Source: Silurus meridionalis (lineage: Eukaryota > Chordata > Actinopteri > Siluriformes > Siluridae). Taken from it: a DNA stretch of 64,000 bases. The DNA is taken from contig NC_060909.1 of the NCBI RefSeq assembly GCF_014805685.1, positions 7,521,792 through 7,585,791 of the forward strand, given 5' to 3'. The notes under the pieces were generated by a model. The model was given only the letters and a program-made list of their open reading frames with translations, did not search any database and was not told where the DNA came from. The translations under genes and the position numbers were made by a program. Of this stretch, positions 50,601 to 61,820 are shown piece by piece (within the stretch, counting starts at the first letter, position 1; the number at the start of each line of letters is the position of its first letter).

Positions 50601-51330
50601 GAGATGAGGACAGACACAGAAAGACAGGGACACAGGCAGAGAAGCAGAAAGGTGCCTCAGAGACCAGACCTTTCACTGGCTTTCTGGCATAAAGCAGACA
50701 GTGACAGAGACAAGGCGTCTGTAATGTCAATCATTTTATTATTTAGAGCTTTGTAAAAAATTCACTTGAGAGATCCACTGAACGGCGTATTAATGAAAAA
50801 TTAAAACAATTCCCTGGTCACAATTCTGATAACGTGGATAGTATGTACATTTCATGAACCAACATTACATTAAAATGCAAACACAAGATGAAAACAAAGT
50901 GATTCAAAAGTTTCAAATCTGTACATTGATTATTAATGTGTAATTACCTTAATATTACCTGATTTAAATAAACCTGCATTGCAATTAGAGCTTTTTTACA
51001 ATCGTTATGTATTTATAAAATAAATATTGTTAATATATGTGCTTACACAAAATTAACTCCAAAAATGTATTGTAAATAGTGAATAGTGAATACATTATTA
51101 TGAATGAAAAGATGTGTTTATATGCTCTAAATGGATAGTAGAAATACAAATACAAGAGAAGTTGCACTTAATCTAGAAAGTTTGCCACAAAGGTTCATCA
51201 AGGATTTGTTAAGACTAAAGGTACACATAGGAATTACTTTTATCTGTCACTGATATGAAGCTCACAGGACAAAGATCATGTAAATTCACCCTTAGTGACT
51301 CCCTGAACAGGTTTGTGTGGTTTAAATTAG
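46090..51330. other. Intergenic; candidate conserved elements
   Basis: No gene seen. 47020-47330, 49080-49470 and 50370-50700 are complex, non-repetitive blocks; 49080-49470 looks most like a conserved element. (TG)n at 47602-47665. The rest is AT-rich. Confidence 0.35.
47602..47665. repeat. (TG)n microsatellite
   Basis: Long pure TG run in the intergenic region. Confidence 0.96.
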
Positions 51331-51334
51331 ATCA

Positions 51335-51830
51335 CTGTTTGGACTATAGGGACTTTTCGAGCCTTTTGCGGTTCTTCTCCAAACTGTTAACACCAAGTTG
51401 GAGGTGCACAATTATGTAGGATGTCATTAGATGTAATAGTATACGATTTTGCCTTTACATGAACAGATCTATGCTGTTCTGTACACAAAACCAACTATAG
51501 CCAAATATAGTTTACATAAGTTGGAGTTGAAGATCTTGAGTGACCTGCTATAGAGCCCTGACCTCAACCCTATTGGACACCTTTGGGATGAATTGGAATG
51601 GTTGCTTCACCTTAGGCCTCCTCACCTCACCTACAATAATACCTGATTTTGCTAAAGTCCTTGTGATTGAATGAGCGAAAATCTCCACATCCACACTCCA
51701 AAATCTAGTGGAAAATCTTCCCAGAAGAATGGACCTTATCATACCTGTAAATGAGAAATTTGGGGGTATTTAAAAAGCATACACAAATCTTGTAATAAGG
51801 TGTCCACAAACTTTTATCTATATTATGCAT
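51335..51830. mobile_element. Tc1-like relic (TACACTATA family), deleted copy
   Basis: gactatagggacttttcgag at the left and aggtgtccacaaacttttat near the right, with central cctgacctcaaccctattgg and cttcccagaagaatgg. It is the same family as 1935-2860, with the transposase centre missing. Confidence 0.75.
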
Positions 51831-52109
51831 ATATACTACAAAATTTTATATTTTTATAAGTATGCTGCTCAGGTACAAATAAAAATAAAAACAGAATTTA
51901 AAACCACAGTCTCTACATATCCAGCTGAGATAGATTTTGAACTTGAGTGATGTAACTGAGGCAGGCAGAATTCATCCATACTGACATTGATGGCATTTCC
52001 CCTCAACAGTATTTTATTTCTAGTGTTTTCAGTATTTTCAGAATTTCTTTTTAAAATTTTGAATATTGATAGTCATGTATTTATACTTGCAGAAAGAAAA
52101 ACGGTGTAG

Positions 52110-52315
52110 CAAGGTGGTAGGGGAGCTGGTAGCAAGGTGGTTAAAGCTTTGGACTTTGTACCCGAAGAACATGAGTTCAAATTGCTGCCACACAAATCCC
52201 TGCTACACCAAGGCACTTTAACCCCATAGCTGCTCTATTGTATGAATGAGATCAATGTTAGTCGCTTTGGTTAAGAGCATTTGCCAAATGCTGTGAATGT
52301 AAGGTGAAAGTGATA
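52110..52315 (+). repeat. tRNA-derived SINE
   Basis: A tRNA-like head (ggtggttaaagctttggac, B-box-like gagttcaaatt at about 52173) is followed by the common tail phrase gtcgctttggttaagagcat and gccaaatgctgtgaatgta. Flanks show a partial duplication of agcaaggtggt. Old and degraded. Confidence 0.75.
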
Positions 52316-52407
52316 ACTGTGCATCCTTTAAAGGATAATGTCTATGTAATTACTGTGCAGTCTTTTGTGTTCTAACATGATAACACACCAAAACCAGTAG
52401 CAACCCA

Positions 52408-52684
52408 CAGGTAGTCGTCGATTTACAACCACAATTGGTTCCGACAGACCGGTCGTAACACGATTTGGTCGTAAGTAGAGTAGGCTATAAATACACAGTA
52501 CTGTGAAATGATGTTATTAAAATCTTTAAGTAGTATTTTATCATAATTTTCTTTCATTCTTGTTATACTGTATATATCATCATTGTCTTTGTTCATTTTA
52601 TGCCATTTGTATTATCTCTACACCATTTTGTTTCTTACTGTCGTAATCGTACCTAGCGATAGGTCGTAAGTCGACGACTACCTG
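52408..52684. mobile_element. 277-bp MITE with ~19-bp terminal inverted repeats
   Basis: caggtagtcgtcgatttac at 52408-52426 is complementary to 52666-52684 with one mismatch. The interior is AT-rich and non-coding, with a second inner pair around gtcgtaa. A related fragment (gtagtcccggttcgacttta) sits at 6500-6520. Confidence 0.85.
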
Positions 52685-54192
52685 TATAGTGTAGTCAGGA
52701 ATTCTTGAGTTCCTGATACACTCAGTCAAAAAAAAAAAGTTTTGGAAATTGAAAGCCCACAGAATATTGTGATCTATAACACACATGAAATGACTTATTG
52801 ACTAATATCATTAAGATTGTTCAAATATATAGTTTATGTGTAACAAGCAGGCAGGAAATTCAACACTATTTTTAATCTATTAAATAATACTATATGTTTA
52901 AGCAAAAGAAACATATTGTTCTTAACAATAATTAGAACACCCACATCCAAAGTATTTACAAGTTTCTTTTCACTGATAATCCATCCTTAGCCCAAATACT
53001 GATTATTTCGACGATTCGACTTTGATGCTTTGTGAGATCTTCAATGCAATTAGTTGTCCTGTAAGATATTTAAGAAGGATGATGAACCAGATAGAAATAA
53101 ATATCAGAAAAGATCATCTTGCTCAAAATACAATAATTTAATTTGTGATTCCTCGCCTTAGCAACCAACCTGATCTCATGAGAAATTCACATGAATATGA
53201 ACAGGGCATCTGATTAGCTACATTATTATTTATTACTGATCTAAGTTCATATTTTAATCAAGTATCACTCTTTCCTACTCACAACTTTCCTTTCATTTGA
53301 ACTCTTTCCTGTAACTTTTACATCAGAAGATGGTCAGAAGATGTTGATTAATATTCTATAAAAGTAGCTCTGACAGTAGTGCTGACTGTAATTCAAATTA
53401 TATTTTTTTATATTAACATGCTCATTCTGGTAATTATTGTTGCTATAGTAACAGCTCTGTGGTGGGCACTCTATATAATCTAAGGATAATAATAAACAGA
53501 TGCAAATTGTGATCAAAATAAAATAAAAAATACTGTACATAACAATAGCCCTGTTTATTTATGAAAAAAAAATTTAAGTGTCAGCATTTTTATTAAACAG
53601 GTCCTATGCTTTAGAAAAGTTCTCCAGGACAGGGGACATTTTGCTTTTCTGTTTCTGAGGAAAGATCTATTTATAGCTGCAATTACTTGGGTCATAGGTC
53701 AACTTAACTTGTCACTCCACAACTTTTAAAGTGTAAAATGTTAAAAAGCACAACTTCTTGTTCACTAATGAATTCAAATTGTAAATACTGGCCAAACAGT
53801 ACATGATGTTATTAGATGATAATCAACTTCTTATAGCTGAATGCTGTGTTTTTCGACTTATTTATTACACCTATTATCTAGTTTTATTTATTTTAAAGCA
53901 GGTTAATTCCATACAGCATGAATAAATGTGAGTGTGTGAATAAAGTGAGTGAGTAAATGCTTTTCACCAGACGTCCCTATAATATATAATACAAAATGAT
54001 TTTGAACTGAATATTTATTTATTATCATTATATATGTCAAAGCAGGTATTTGTCCTTTGTAATTATGAGTCAATAAAATAGCAAAACAAAACATTTTACA
54101 GTGTCCTTCAAATATCATTGTCAAATATAATTATATTTTTGAGTGGGTTATATGTAATATGCAGGGCTTTTACATGATAGTTATATCTAGAG

Positions 54193-54513
54193 CAGGGGTC
54201 ACCAACGTGGTGCCCATGGGCACCAGGTAGCCCGCAAGGACCACATAAGTAGCCCGCGGGCCTTTTCTAAAAATAGCTGTTTCCTACTTTGTTAAATCAT
54301 TGTTGATACTTATTATAAGAAATCATTAGCATGTTCAGTGTCTTCACATAGATGAATATCATTAATTATTAATAATAACATATAATAAAAGGTAAATTGA
54401 GCAAATTCGTTATTTCAGATCAAACTGAAAACTGTGTGTATCAAACTGGTAGCCCTTCACATTAATGGTACCCAAGAAGTAGCTCTCAGTTTCAAAAAGT
54501 CTGGTGACCCCTG
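54193..54513. mobile_element. 321-bp hAT-type MITE with perfect 8-bp duplication
   Basis: Starts caggggtcaccaacg, ends tggtgacccctg (inverted). ATCTAGAG occurs at 54185-54192 and again at 54514-54521, exactly flanking the element. The interior (gtagcccgcgggcc) is typical of a fish hAT MITE family. Probably among the younger insertions here. Confidence 0.92.
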
Positions 54514-55522
54514 ATCTAGAGTTATATCTTTTACAAACGTCACAAACGAATATGTTTGCAAATATTTTAAAAGGAAAAAAGCATTACAAATGGTTAAAGT
54601 CATAGTGGGAGACAGAGTCAACATCAAGAGCTTCACTGGTTCATTAAAATTCATGTGCTGTTCTCTGAACTCAGGTTGTTTACAAGCACTTTAAAAAGTA
54701 ACATTGTTCAATATTTCAGGTTCAAACCCTATCATACTCATTATTGGTCTAGAGTGAACGCTCATCTTCATGTTTGTGTATGTTTGCAAAATGTAAAGCA
54801 TGAACAGTATTCAGTTTGTTAAACCGTTCTCACAGTAATGTTTAATTAGTGGAATCCTAACTCTCAATTCAGTTTGATTTGTGCAGCACTTTTACCAGTA
54901 GACATTGTCACAAAGCAGGTTTGCAGAAATCACTTTAGTGATTTGGATCCCTAATGAGTAAATCAGACTACAACAGCAGTGAGGATTATACACTGTTTTT
55001 TGGAAAGAGAACATCTTTGCTGATGTCCCCAAACCCTTCATAAAGGCTATAAGTGCTTGAGAAAAGCATTAAATCTATTTTGTGCTTCCAAAACCCAAAA
55101 GCTGAGTTATTTGGTGTATTTTTTATTTATTTTTGTCATGATTTCCCCTGGCTCAGAACACTGAGATAAGGGGCCAATCAAGAAGTATTTAATTTACTCT
55201 TTGGGCTTTTTGACTTTTTAATTGCTGTAAAAATAATTACCAATAATCAATCATAACTAAATATTGGTAAAAATAAATCCAATGTAGTAGTTTATACCTG
55301 ATTTATGTTAATTTTGTCTATGTAATGTAGACATTAAGTCAAGACATGTTTAGTAGCACAGATCTGATTGTGCTTTCCCTTAGACTGCATATAATATAAT
55401 AATCCTATTACTTTACCTATATTTACCAAAGCAATATGCAAATGCTATTCCTTGTATATGAGTTCATTGGCAAAACTTTTTTGTTCTTACAATTTGTTTT
55501 AACCATATTCTACAGGTTTTTG

Positions 55523-55524
55523 AA

Positions 55525-55583
<59 letters not shown>
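55523..55583. repeat. (AAAT)n microsatellite
   Basis: About 15 copies of the tetranucleotide; the open frame (LFIYLFIY) across it is an artefact. Confidence 0.96.
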
Positions 55584-56699
55584 ACATGAATGGAATTATG
55601 AGGCTACTAAGTGGCACACCAGAAAGATTTTCTGGAGATTGTGAATTTAAATCCAAATGATAGTCACAGTCATCTGTGGCCGAGAGCCAAGGCTGCAAAA
55701 GATAGCAACAGGTAGTGACTGTTTTACGCTGTGTGGTGAAGTTGGCTGGCTTCATGTGTCTCTGAGGAATCGTGGCTTAGCCTTCACCCGCCCAAGTAGT
55801 AATTGCATAACGGGAGAAAGTTAGAGAAACTGTCTATGCATTATGCTTGTGATGTGATGGCCAGGTGAGTTAAACTCTGAGAAATATTCAATAAGTGTTG
55901 CCATTTATGTGATCAGACAATAATATAATATGTAAATGTGTGCTTACATACAATATATCACACCTTGCTTTTTCTTATTCATGTCATTGGTTGATTAACA
56001 TAAATTTATTTCGTTTCCCGTTTTAGATGCTGCTATAAAGTAGTTCAGAAGAAGCATAAACCCACCTGTATGATCTTACCTTTGCTTTATCGTAACTAGA
56101 GCTATGAAGCAACATAGTTAACTAGCAATGGAAATCTATATCTTCTCAAATCTTTAGAAGATCTCTGTTAGATCAAATTTAAATCTATATCAAGAAACCT
56201 GCTTTAGACTGTATCTAGATCTAAAGAAATTCAGACTGATGTAGGACAAAATGTGACTTCCTGAATTCTTCAAGATTCAAATTTTATTTCTCAAATGTAC
56301 AGATGTCAGTGACAGTTTGTACAATTAAATGCTAAAACGAGGCTTCATGAAAACTACAGAAAATATTACATTTTAAACATTAAACAATATTAAACAGTAA
56401 GAAGAAAAATGAGATAAAAGCATGGTATCAAGTTGGCATCATTTACTGAAAGAAAAGTGTGTGTGTTTACATGAGTGAATTTTGTAGTTTACTTCACCTT
56501 TATAATTGTACTGGAAACTGGAAAATATGAGGATGATATAAGAGTTACAATGATGTTGGTCGTTTGGTATCTTTTTACTGTTACAATAACCTCCACTCTT
56601 TTGGGAAGGCTTTACCCTAGATTTTGAAGTGTGACTGTGGGGATTGGGCTCATTCAACCACATAAGCTTTAGTGAGGTTAAACAATAATGTCTGATGAA

Positions 56700-56935
56700 G
56701 CAGCTTGAGGCACAGTCAGTGTTCTAGTTTATTCCAAAGAGGCATTGCAATGCTGGATCAAATTTGGGCCTCTTAGTTCCAGTAAAGGGAAAACTGATTG
56801 CTTCATCATGAATTCTATACAATTGGGTGCTTCCAATGATGTGAAAACAGTTTGGGGAAGAATCAAATATGGATGGGATGGCCAGGTGTCCACATTCTTT
56901 TGGTTGGATAGTGTATATACTGTATATGGAAAGAA
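56700..56935. mobile_element. Fragment of a Tc1-like MITE
   Basis: cctcttagttccagtaaagg, tctatacaattgggtgcttcc and caggtgtccacattcttttgg match the right half of the 21035-24610 element, ending at tggatagtgtata. Confidence 0.7.
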
Positions 56936-57039
56936 TGGTGTAACAGGTAGTATTCATTCATCAGTATTCTCAGTGACCTCGCACGGTCCTCCTTAGTGTG
57001 TTGTGTTTGATCCTAAGCTTCACTTATTGCCTATTCAGG

Positions 57040-57252
57040 TTGGTTGTCTCGTTGTATGCTGTGCTGTTGGGTGGACTTTCATTCCAGCTGTATTCCAGCC
57101 AAGTCCCAGGATAGGTTCCAGATCTATTAAAAATAACAAGATGAATGAATGAATAAATGAATGAATTAATGATTGAAGAATGAATGAATGAATGAATGAA
57201 TGAATGAATGAATGAATGAATGAATGAATGAATGAACGAATGAATGAATGCA
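57040..57252. repeat. LINE/SINE 3' tail with expanded (GAAT)n
   Basis: The phrases cattccagctgtattccag and cccaggataggttccagatc are a known fish retroposon 3' end, followed by a (GAAT)n tract from about 57139 to 57252. Tetranucleotide tails of this kind are generated at target-primed insertion. Confidence 0.65.
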
Positions 57253-57533
57253 TAAATGCATTTTTAAGTTTCTTATCAAGTGCTTTAAAAAACCTTCAAA
57301 TAATGCACAATAAAATGAAACCAGAGCAGTAAACAAACTCTGAATCATGTAAGATTGTTACTATGGAGCTTTTGCCTAAAAGTGAGTGCTGTATAGCATT
57401 AATGAAGTGTACGCAGTTTTCCCTACAACACCGAACAAATCAATAAGATTTTGTTAAAAGTGTCTAGTGGCTATGATGCCTTCACGAGCTCTTGCATGCA
57501 GCATTTATGAATGATTAAAAAAAATAAATGAAA

Positions 57534-57857
57534 TCATGCGCTAATGATCTGCTTCAGCTCATCAGCATTCTGGCAGACAGAAAGAGAGCAGGTCAGGGGC
57601 AGGACCTGGTAGGAGAGGACAGAAACGGGTAGTATTCCAGCTGACTGGCATTCAGAAGGCACTATCTGTACACGAGAGGTGTGGGGGAGGGCAGGGGTGG
57701 CATGCAGAGCCATGAGTGAGTCAGCCACGTAGCCTGTGAAAACTGTGGGAGAGAAGGCAGAATGGAGAGCAAGAGAAGACCAGAGCGATGCTGTGAATGC
57801 CACTATGAGAAGAAAAAGACAAAGATGGCTTAGTGTGAAGGAGGTATTCGACTTCAC
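57534..57857 (-). other. Orphan open frame with a hydrophobic N-terminus (doubtful)
   Basis: A 107-codon minus-strand frame begins MKSNTSFTLSHLCLFLLIVA, which looks like a signal peptide, and ends DELKQIISA. The + strand is strongly purine-rich here, which alone can create such a frame. No recognised family and no supporting splice or poly(A) signals were found. Most likely not a gene. Confidence 0.15.
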
Positions 57858-58639
57858 GTTATGTGAGTCTACTGACCGTCCACGGCCGCCTACGTTTTAA
57901 GAGATATGATTAATGTTGTCGTAGCATGATATGATATTTAGCTGTGTTCATCAGCACAGCCCACTGAACTTGACCAACGTGACACCCTCCCCCCACCATC
58001 CATCTGCATCATCTTAAAAAAACGGACGTTGCATGCCGTCGTCCCTCCGTCACACCCACCACCGTGTGAACACGGTGATCAAAGTTGACCATGGGGCACT
58101 GCTTTGCCCCTTTGCCCCCATGCTAGGATCTTATATGTCTCAGGTTTCAATACATGATAGTGTTTGTGTCGTGTAAGTAGAAGAGCAATGGCCCGATAAA
58201 CTGGTGTCATGTCTTATAATCAAATCGTACCTTACATGGCTTTGTTGGGGTTCAAGTTGTGTGAAGTTGATGAAAGGTGCATGGGCATCCCTGACAGACA
58301 AGAAGTAATAAGGATGTAATACAACATGCTTAGAAAAGCAGAAAACTTAATGTCTGATATAAATAAGCATGAATACCATTAATACATTAGATTTTAGTAT
58401 GTCTTTTTTCTTACTGTGTGTATTAAATATCTGACCATAGGAATCAGCACCAGATATTTGATGTAAGTGAAGTGTTGGGTGATTCTTATTGAAAGTGTGC
58501 ATGTTTATGTCTCAGTTTATCCTTTCTGACGCATGTGTGTGTATGTGTGTGAGAGTGTGTGTGGGTGTGTAGGTGTGTCGTGTGTGGTGTGTTACCTGAA
58601 CACACACACACACACAAACACACACTTGCTGTGACTGTG

Positions 58640-59420
58640 TGAGATTTTCTTACATACTGTTTCAAATATTTTCCAACTTCTGCAGGAGTTCATCCTCGGG
58701 TAAATACCACCTATTACTCATAATACTTCCCAGCACATTTGTAAGACACATGCAAGCATATCGCCTCGTCACTGCATAACAATTAGCTGTCTTGAACGCA
58801 CACCGTGCGACTGATGGAATTTTCCTGATAACGTTTTGCGCTCGGACCTCCTCGCGACTGCAAAATGAACCGTTGCTCCTGTTGACGAGACCAAAAAAAT
58901 AGGCAGAAAGAAGGAAAGAAATAAAGATAGAAAGGGGCGCGGGGGAAAACAGAGACACCGTTCTGCACGTTCTGTACAAGTTGCGACCATCGTTGAGTAT
59001 CGACGCGGACTTCACCTCCGGTCTTGGACTAGTAGGCTACTTAAGCAAGGAGGCGTAAAGACAGCGGTGCACAGATGTGAGTACGGCAAGTACTTTTAAC
59101 ATGCGCTTTCCTCCGCTCGCCTTTCAGCAGTGTCGCTTAAGGCTTTAGGCAGCAACAAGTCGCCCTAAAACTTTAGTCTGACTTGACGCAAGATAGGATC
59201 TTGGACCCTGGAGAGTTGTTTTAGCTTTTATTTTTTTGCTTATACCTGACCCAGGTCCATCTAATCCAGCGCGCGTCGTGAAAGTGCGCGTGAAGTTTGA
59301 CATTGTGACGACATAATTATATTAATGATATGAGACGGCGGGTCACATCAAACGAAGGCACTTGCACGCGGGAACTTAACTTTTATTTTCTTTCCTGTCA
59401 GCTTTTTTTTTTGTAATTGC
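58640..59420. promoter_or_regulatory. CpG-richer region upstream of bdnf exon I
   Basis: CpG frequency rises sharply here (gataacgttttgcgctcgg, cctcctcgcgactgc, gtatcgacgcggacttc, cagcgcgcgtcgtgaaagtg) against the AT-rich desert before it. That suits a promoter/CpG-island shore for bdnf 5' exons. No start site can be fixed. Confidence 0.45.
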
Positions 59421-59422
59421 TC

Positions 59423-59427
<5 letters not shown>

Positions 59428-59473
<46 letters not shown>
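59428..59473. repeat. (GA)n microsatellite in the bdnf 5' region
   Basis: Pure GA run about 350 bases upstream of the conserved exon I segment; GAGA-type tracts are frequent near vertebrate promoters. Confidence 0.95.
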
Positions 59474-59477
<4 letters not shown>

Positions 59478-59819
59478 GCTGGTCCGTTTCGCTCGCGCGC
59501 GCCAAACTTCATCGCCTGGGCTTGATTTCAATCACGTTAGAGCGTTCATCTGAGTCAGTTTACCTCCTAATCCTAGGCAACATATCAGCTATTTTTGGGG
59601 GGGTGGGAGTTATTTATTCGCGTGTCTTTCTGTCTCACTGTGTGTTTTTGTTTTTGTGGGGTTTTTTTTTCTTGACTTGTTTGTCCTGGCGACAGAAAGC
59701 AGCTGAGGTGTCAGGGAGTTGAAAGCACTTGGATATTGCAATAGGGGGTTATTAGATTCATAAGTCACCCAAGTGGTGGGCGATTTACTGAGCACGGCAG
59801 AAGTTCTCATATGATGACT

Positions 59820-59909
59820 TCAAACAAGACACATTACCTACCGGCATCTGTTGGAGCGTGTGGATATTAAAACACTGGTTTCTCCAGCACGGCATTGGGG
59901 GGGAAAATG
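59820..59909 (+). other. bdnf: bdnf 5' exon I (conserved part), ATG at the splice donor
   Basis: The segment acaagacacattacctaccg, then ggcatctgttgg, attaaaacactgg and tctccagcac, matches in order what I remember of mammalian BDNF exon I. It ends aaaATG/gtaagt: the ATG at 59907-59909 is the last codon of the exon. In mammals exon I also supplies an alternative start (MFHQ) that reads into the coding exon; here only Met would be added. The exon start is unknown; the range given is the part I can align by eye. The coding exon is beyond 64,000. Confidence 0.75.
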
Positions 59910-60547
59910 GTAAGTAGACAGGACTGAGCCACGCTTGCGGGATAAAACGTGTATTGACAGTGCTTGTTGAATAGGACTCGTAGGAAAAATAAGAACATCA
60001 GTTGGATGGGTGGTCTCCTGCTTATGGACGACAGGAATAAAGGCTAATGACATTGTGTACTATTGCCAGCAGCAGAACTTTGCTCTTTAGTATTATTTTG
60101 CTTTGGATTTAGGAAAAAGAAGGGAAGAATCGGAGTCTGAAAGATACTTTGAGCCACCTAGGTAGTGAAAAGTTCAACACTTTAATAGGCATGTCTTCCT
60201 CTTTTGCGCAGATGTGTCTGCTTTGTTAACGGTGGGAATTGTGTTTTTTTCATTAAATGTTTCTACTAAATGTATGTGTGTGCGTGTGTGTGTGTGTGTG
60301 TGTTTCTTTTTTCGATATCAGTGCAGTGTAAAAGCAACATGTGTAGACATGTCGGTGTGCCCTGCAGGACGTGAGCGGTGCTGCGCATCAAAGCGCGTTA
60401 CTGAACGGGACCTGTTACGGTGGGATTTGGGGGACTCCTGTTAGTGGGAAGACGAGTGGTCTTAAGAAATAAGTGCTTCTTTTGTATAAGAAAAGCATCC
60501 GGCAGTCAGCATGTGATCAAATATTTACAGGACGGGCTTGGCATGGA

Positions 60548-60564
60548 TATATATTCACGTGACG
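60548..60564 (+). promoter_or_regulatory. TATA-like plus E-box/CRE-half site before bdnf exon II
   Basis: tatatatt (60548-60555) is directly followed by tCACGTGacg, an E-box (60556-60561) overlapping a TGACG CRE half-site (60560-60564). A composite of this kind suits USF/CREB-type control. It lies about 95 bases before the RE1. Confidence 0.5.
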
Positions 60565-60658
60565 AGGCGTGGGGAAGCAATAGAGTAAAGCAATATCGAG
60601 TGACACTTAACGAAAGTATAGATTTTTTTTACTGAGTAACCTTATAGCGTTGCTATGA

Positions 60659-60679
60659 TTTCAGCACTTTGGACAGAGG
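60659..60679 (+). promoter_or_regulatory. RE1/NRSE, REST-binding site in bdnf exon II
   Basis: TTCAGCACTTTGGACAGAG then GC: it matches the 21-base RE1 consensus at 16 positions, including both core halves (TTCAGCAC and GGACAG). It lies at the position where mammalian BDNF exon II carries its REST silencer. REST keeps bdnf low outside neurons (established for mammals). Confidence 0.88.
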
Positions 60680-61045
60680 CACCGGAGTCGCTAAACGGAC
60701 TTTAACACAGGACTGGACGTCTCCTGTTGTGCTTTGCAGATCCTTTTGCCAAAGCTAGGGAGCTGATTCACTTTAATTTTAAACAGCTTTCCGAGGAAGC
60801 CCCTGTGTACAAGAAGAAAAAAAACGAAGAGAAAAAGAGAGCGCGAGAAAAATAGAGAGAGGGAGAGAGAGAAGAGAGATTCAATAGAGAGCTTCTTGCT
60901 TTGCTTTGCTTTCCTTTTTTCTTTGCTTTGCTCGGAGTTTGGTGGACGCTTTTCTCGTGGTGTGAAAGTTGAAGTGGTTGCGCTGCTTCTGCTGCTGCTG
61001 CTTCTTCCTTCAGCTCCACTTGGTGCGCAGCGTTAACTTTGGGAG

Positions 61046-61072
61046 ATGCGAGTGTTGCTCGTGGAGATCTAA
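61046..61072 (+). other. Short upstream ORF in bdnf exon II (8 codons)
   Basis: ATG CGA GTG TTG CTC GTG GAG ATC TAA, encoding MRVLLVEI, ends 31 bases before the donor. As I remember it, mammalian exon II has an 8-codon frame at the same place. It could lower translation of exon II transcripts (inference). Confidence 0.5.
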
Positions 61073-61103
61073 CCACTGATAGTGGTTGTCGGCTCTTAAA
61101 CAG

Positions 61104-61733
61104 GTAAGAAGCGTTTCCGTTTCCGATCCACTGCAGCTTCCAAGCCTGTTTTGCGGGGGCTTGTCTCTACTCCAGTACGAAATCGGGTCTTTTTTTCCCC
61201 CATTATTTGAAGTTTGATTTGTGGTTATGAAAGGTACCGTCACGCTGCTGAGAATAAGGTTATGACTAGAGATGATGCTTGATGAGGGGGAGTCTGTACA
61301 GAGAGAACAACGACTTATGAAGCAAATGGTATAATAATATCTTAAGATATTTATCTATACGTGCATTTCAGTTGTTTTACTCAACTAACCTATATGCTGT
61401 TTTTCTTTCTTTCGAACGTGCAGCAGCTGCAGTATGTAGATTCTGCTGATTAAAAAGTTGCTCCAGTTTATGGGATCTCGGGATGTTCTTATGAGTCATT
61501 CATGAAGATGTGGTCCTGGCGTTTGTTTAGATCACGTTTTTCAAGTCATGTAATAATTCATACATGCTATTTGCTGGATCATCAGAGCCCCTGGGTTATT
61601 TTTTGGTTGTTGTTTGTTTGTTTTGTTTATGTGCGAATGCAAATATTCTTTTCTTTCTCGTGCCACAATGAATCGTGACGTGCTTACATGCTTTTTTGTT
61701 GGTTGTGGTTGGAAATGGGAATCTCATATAAAC

Positions 61734-61820
<87 letters not shown>

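Larger units (their letters stand above)
60580..61103 (+). other. bdnf: bdnf 5' exon II (approximate start)
   Basis: Contains the RE1 at 60659-60679. Its 3' end (gcgttaactttgggagatgc, agtgttgctc, agatctaaccac, tggttgtcggc) follows what I recall of mammalian BDNF exon II. It ends ttaaacag with the donor gtaagaa at 61104. It is non-coding apart from a short upstream ORF at 61046-61072. The 5' edge is a guess from the TATA-like site. Mammalian exon II has several internal donors; here the 61104 donor is the clear one. Confidence 0.78.

Noticed and set aside
57035..57348. Open frame reading HSFIHSFIHSF
   Set aside because: Translation of the (GAAT)n tail of a retroposon.
57534..57857. Secreted protein gene on the minus strand
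   Set aside because: The signal-like start is likely a by-product of purine bias on the other strand; kept only as a doubtful feature.
58662..59015. 117-codon minus-strand frame
   Set aside because: Lies in CpG-rich upstream DNA of bdnf, has no recognisable domain and no splice or poly(A) context; chance frame.
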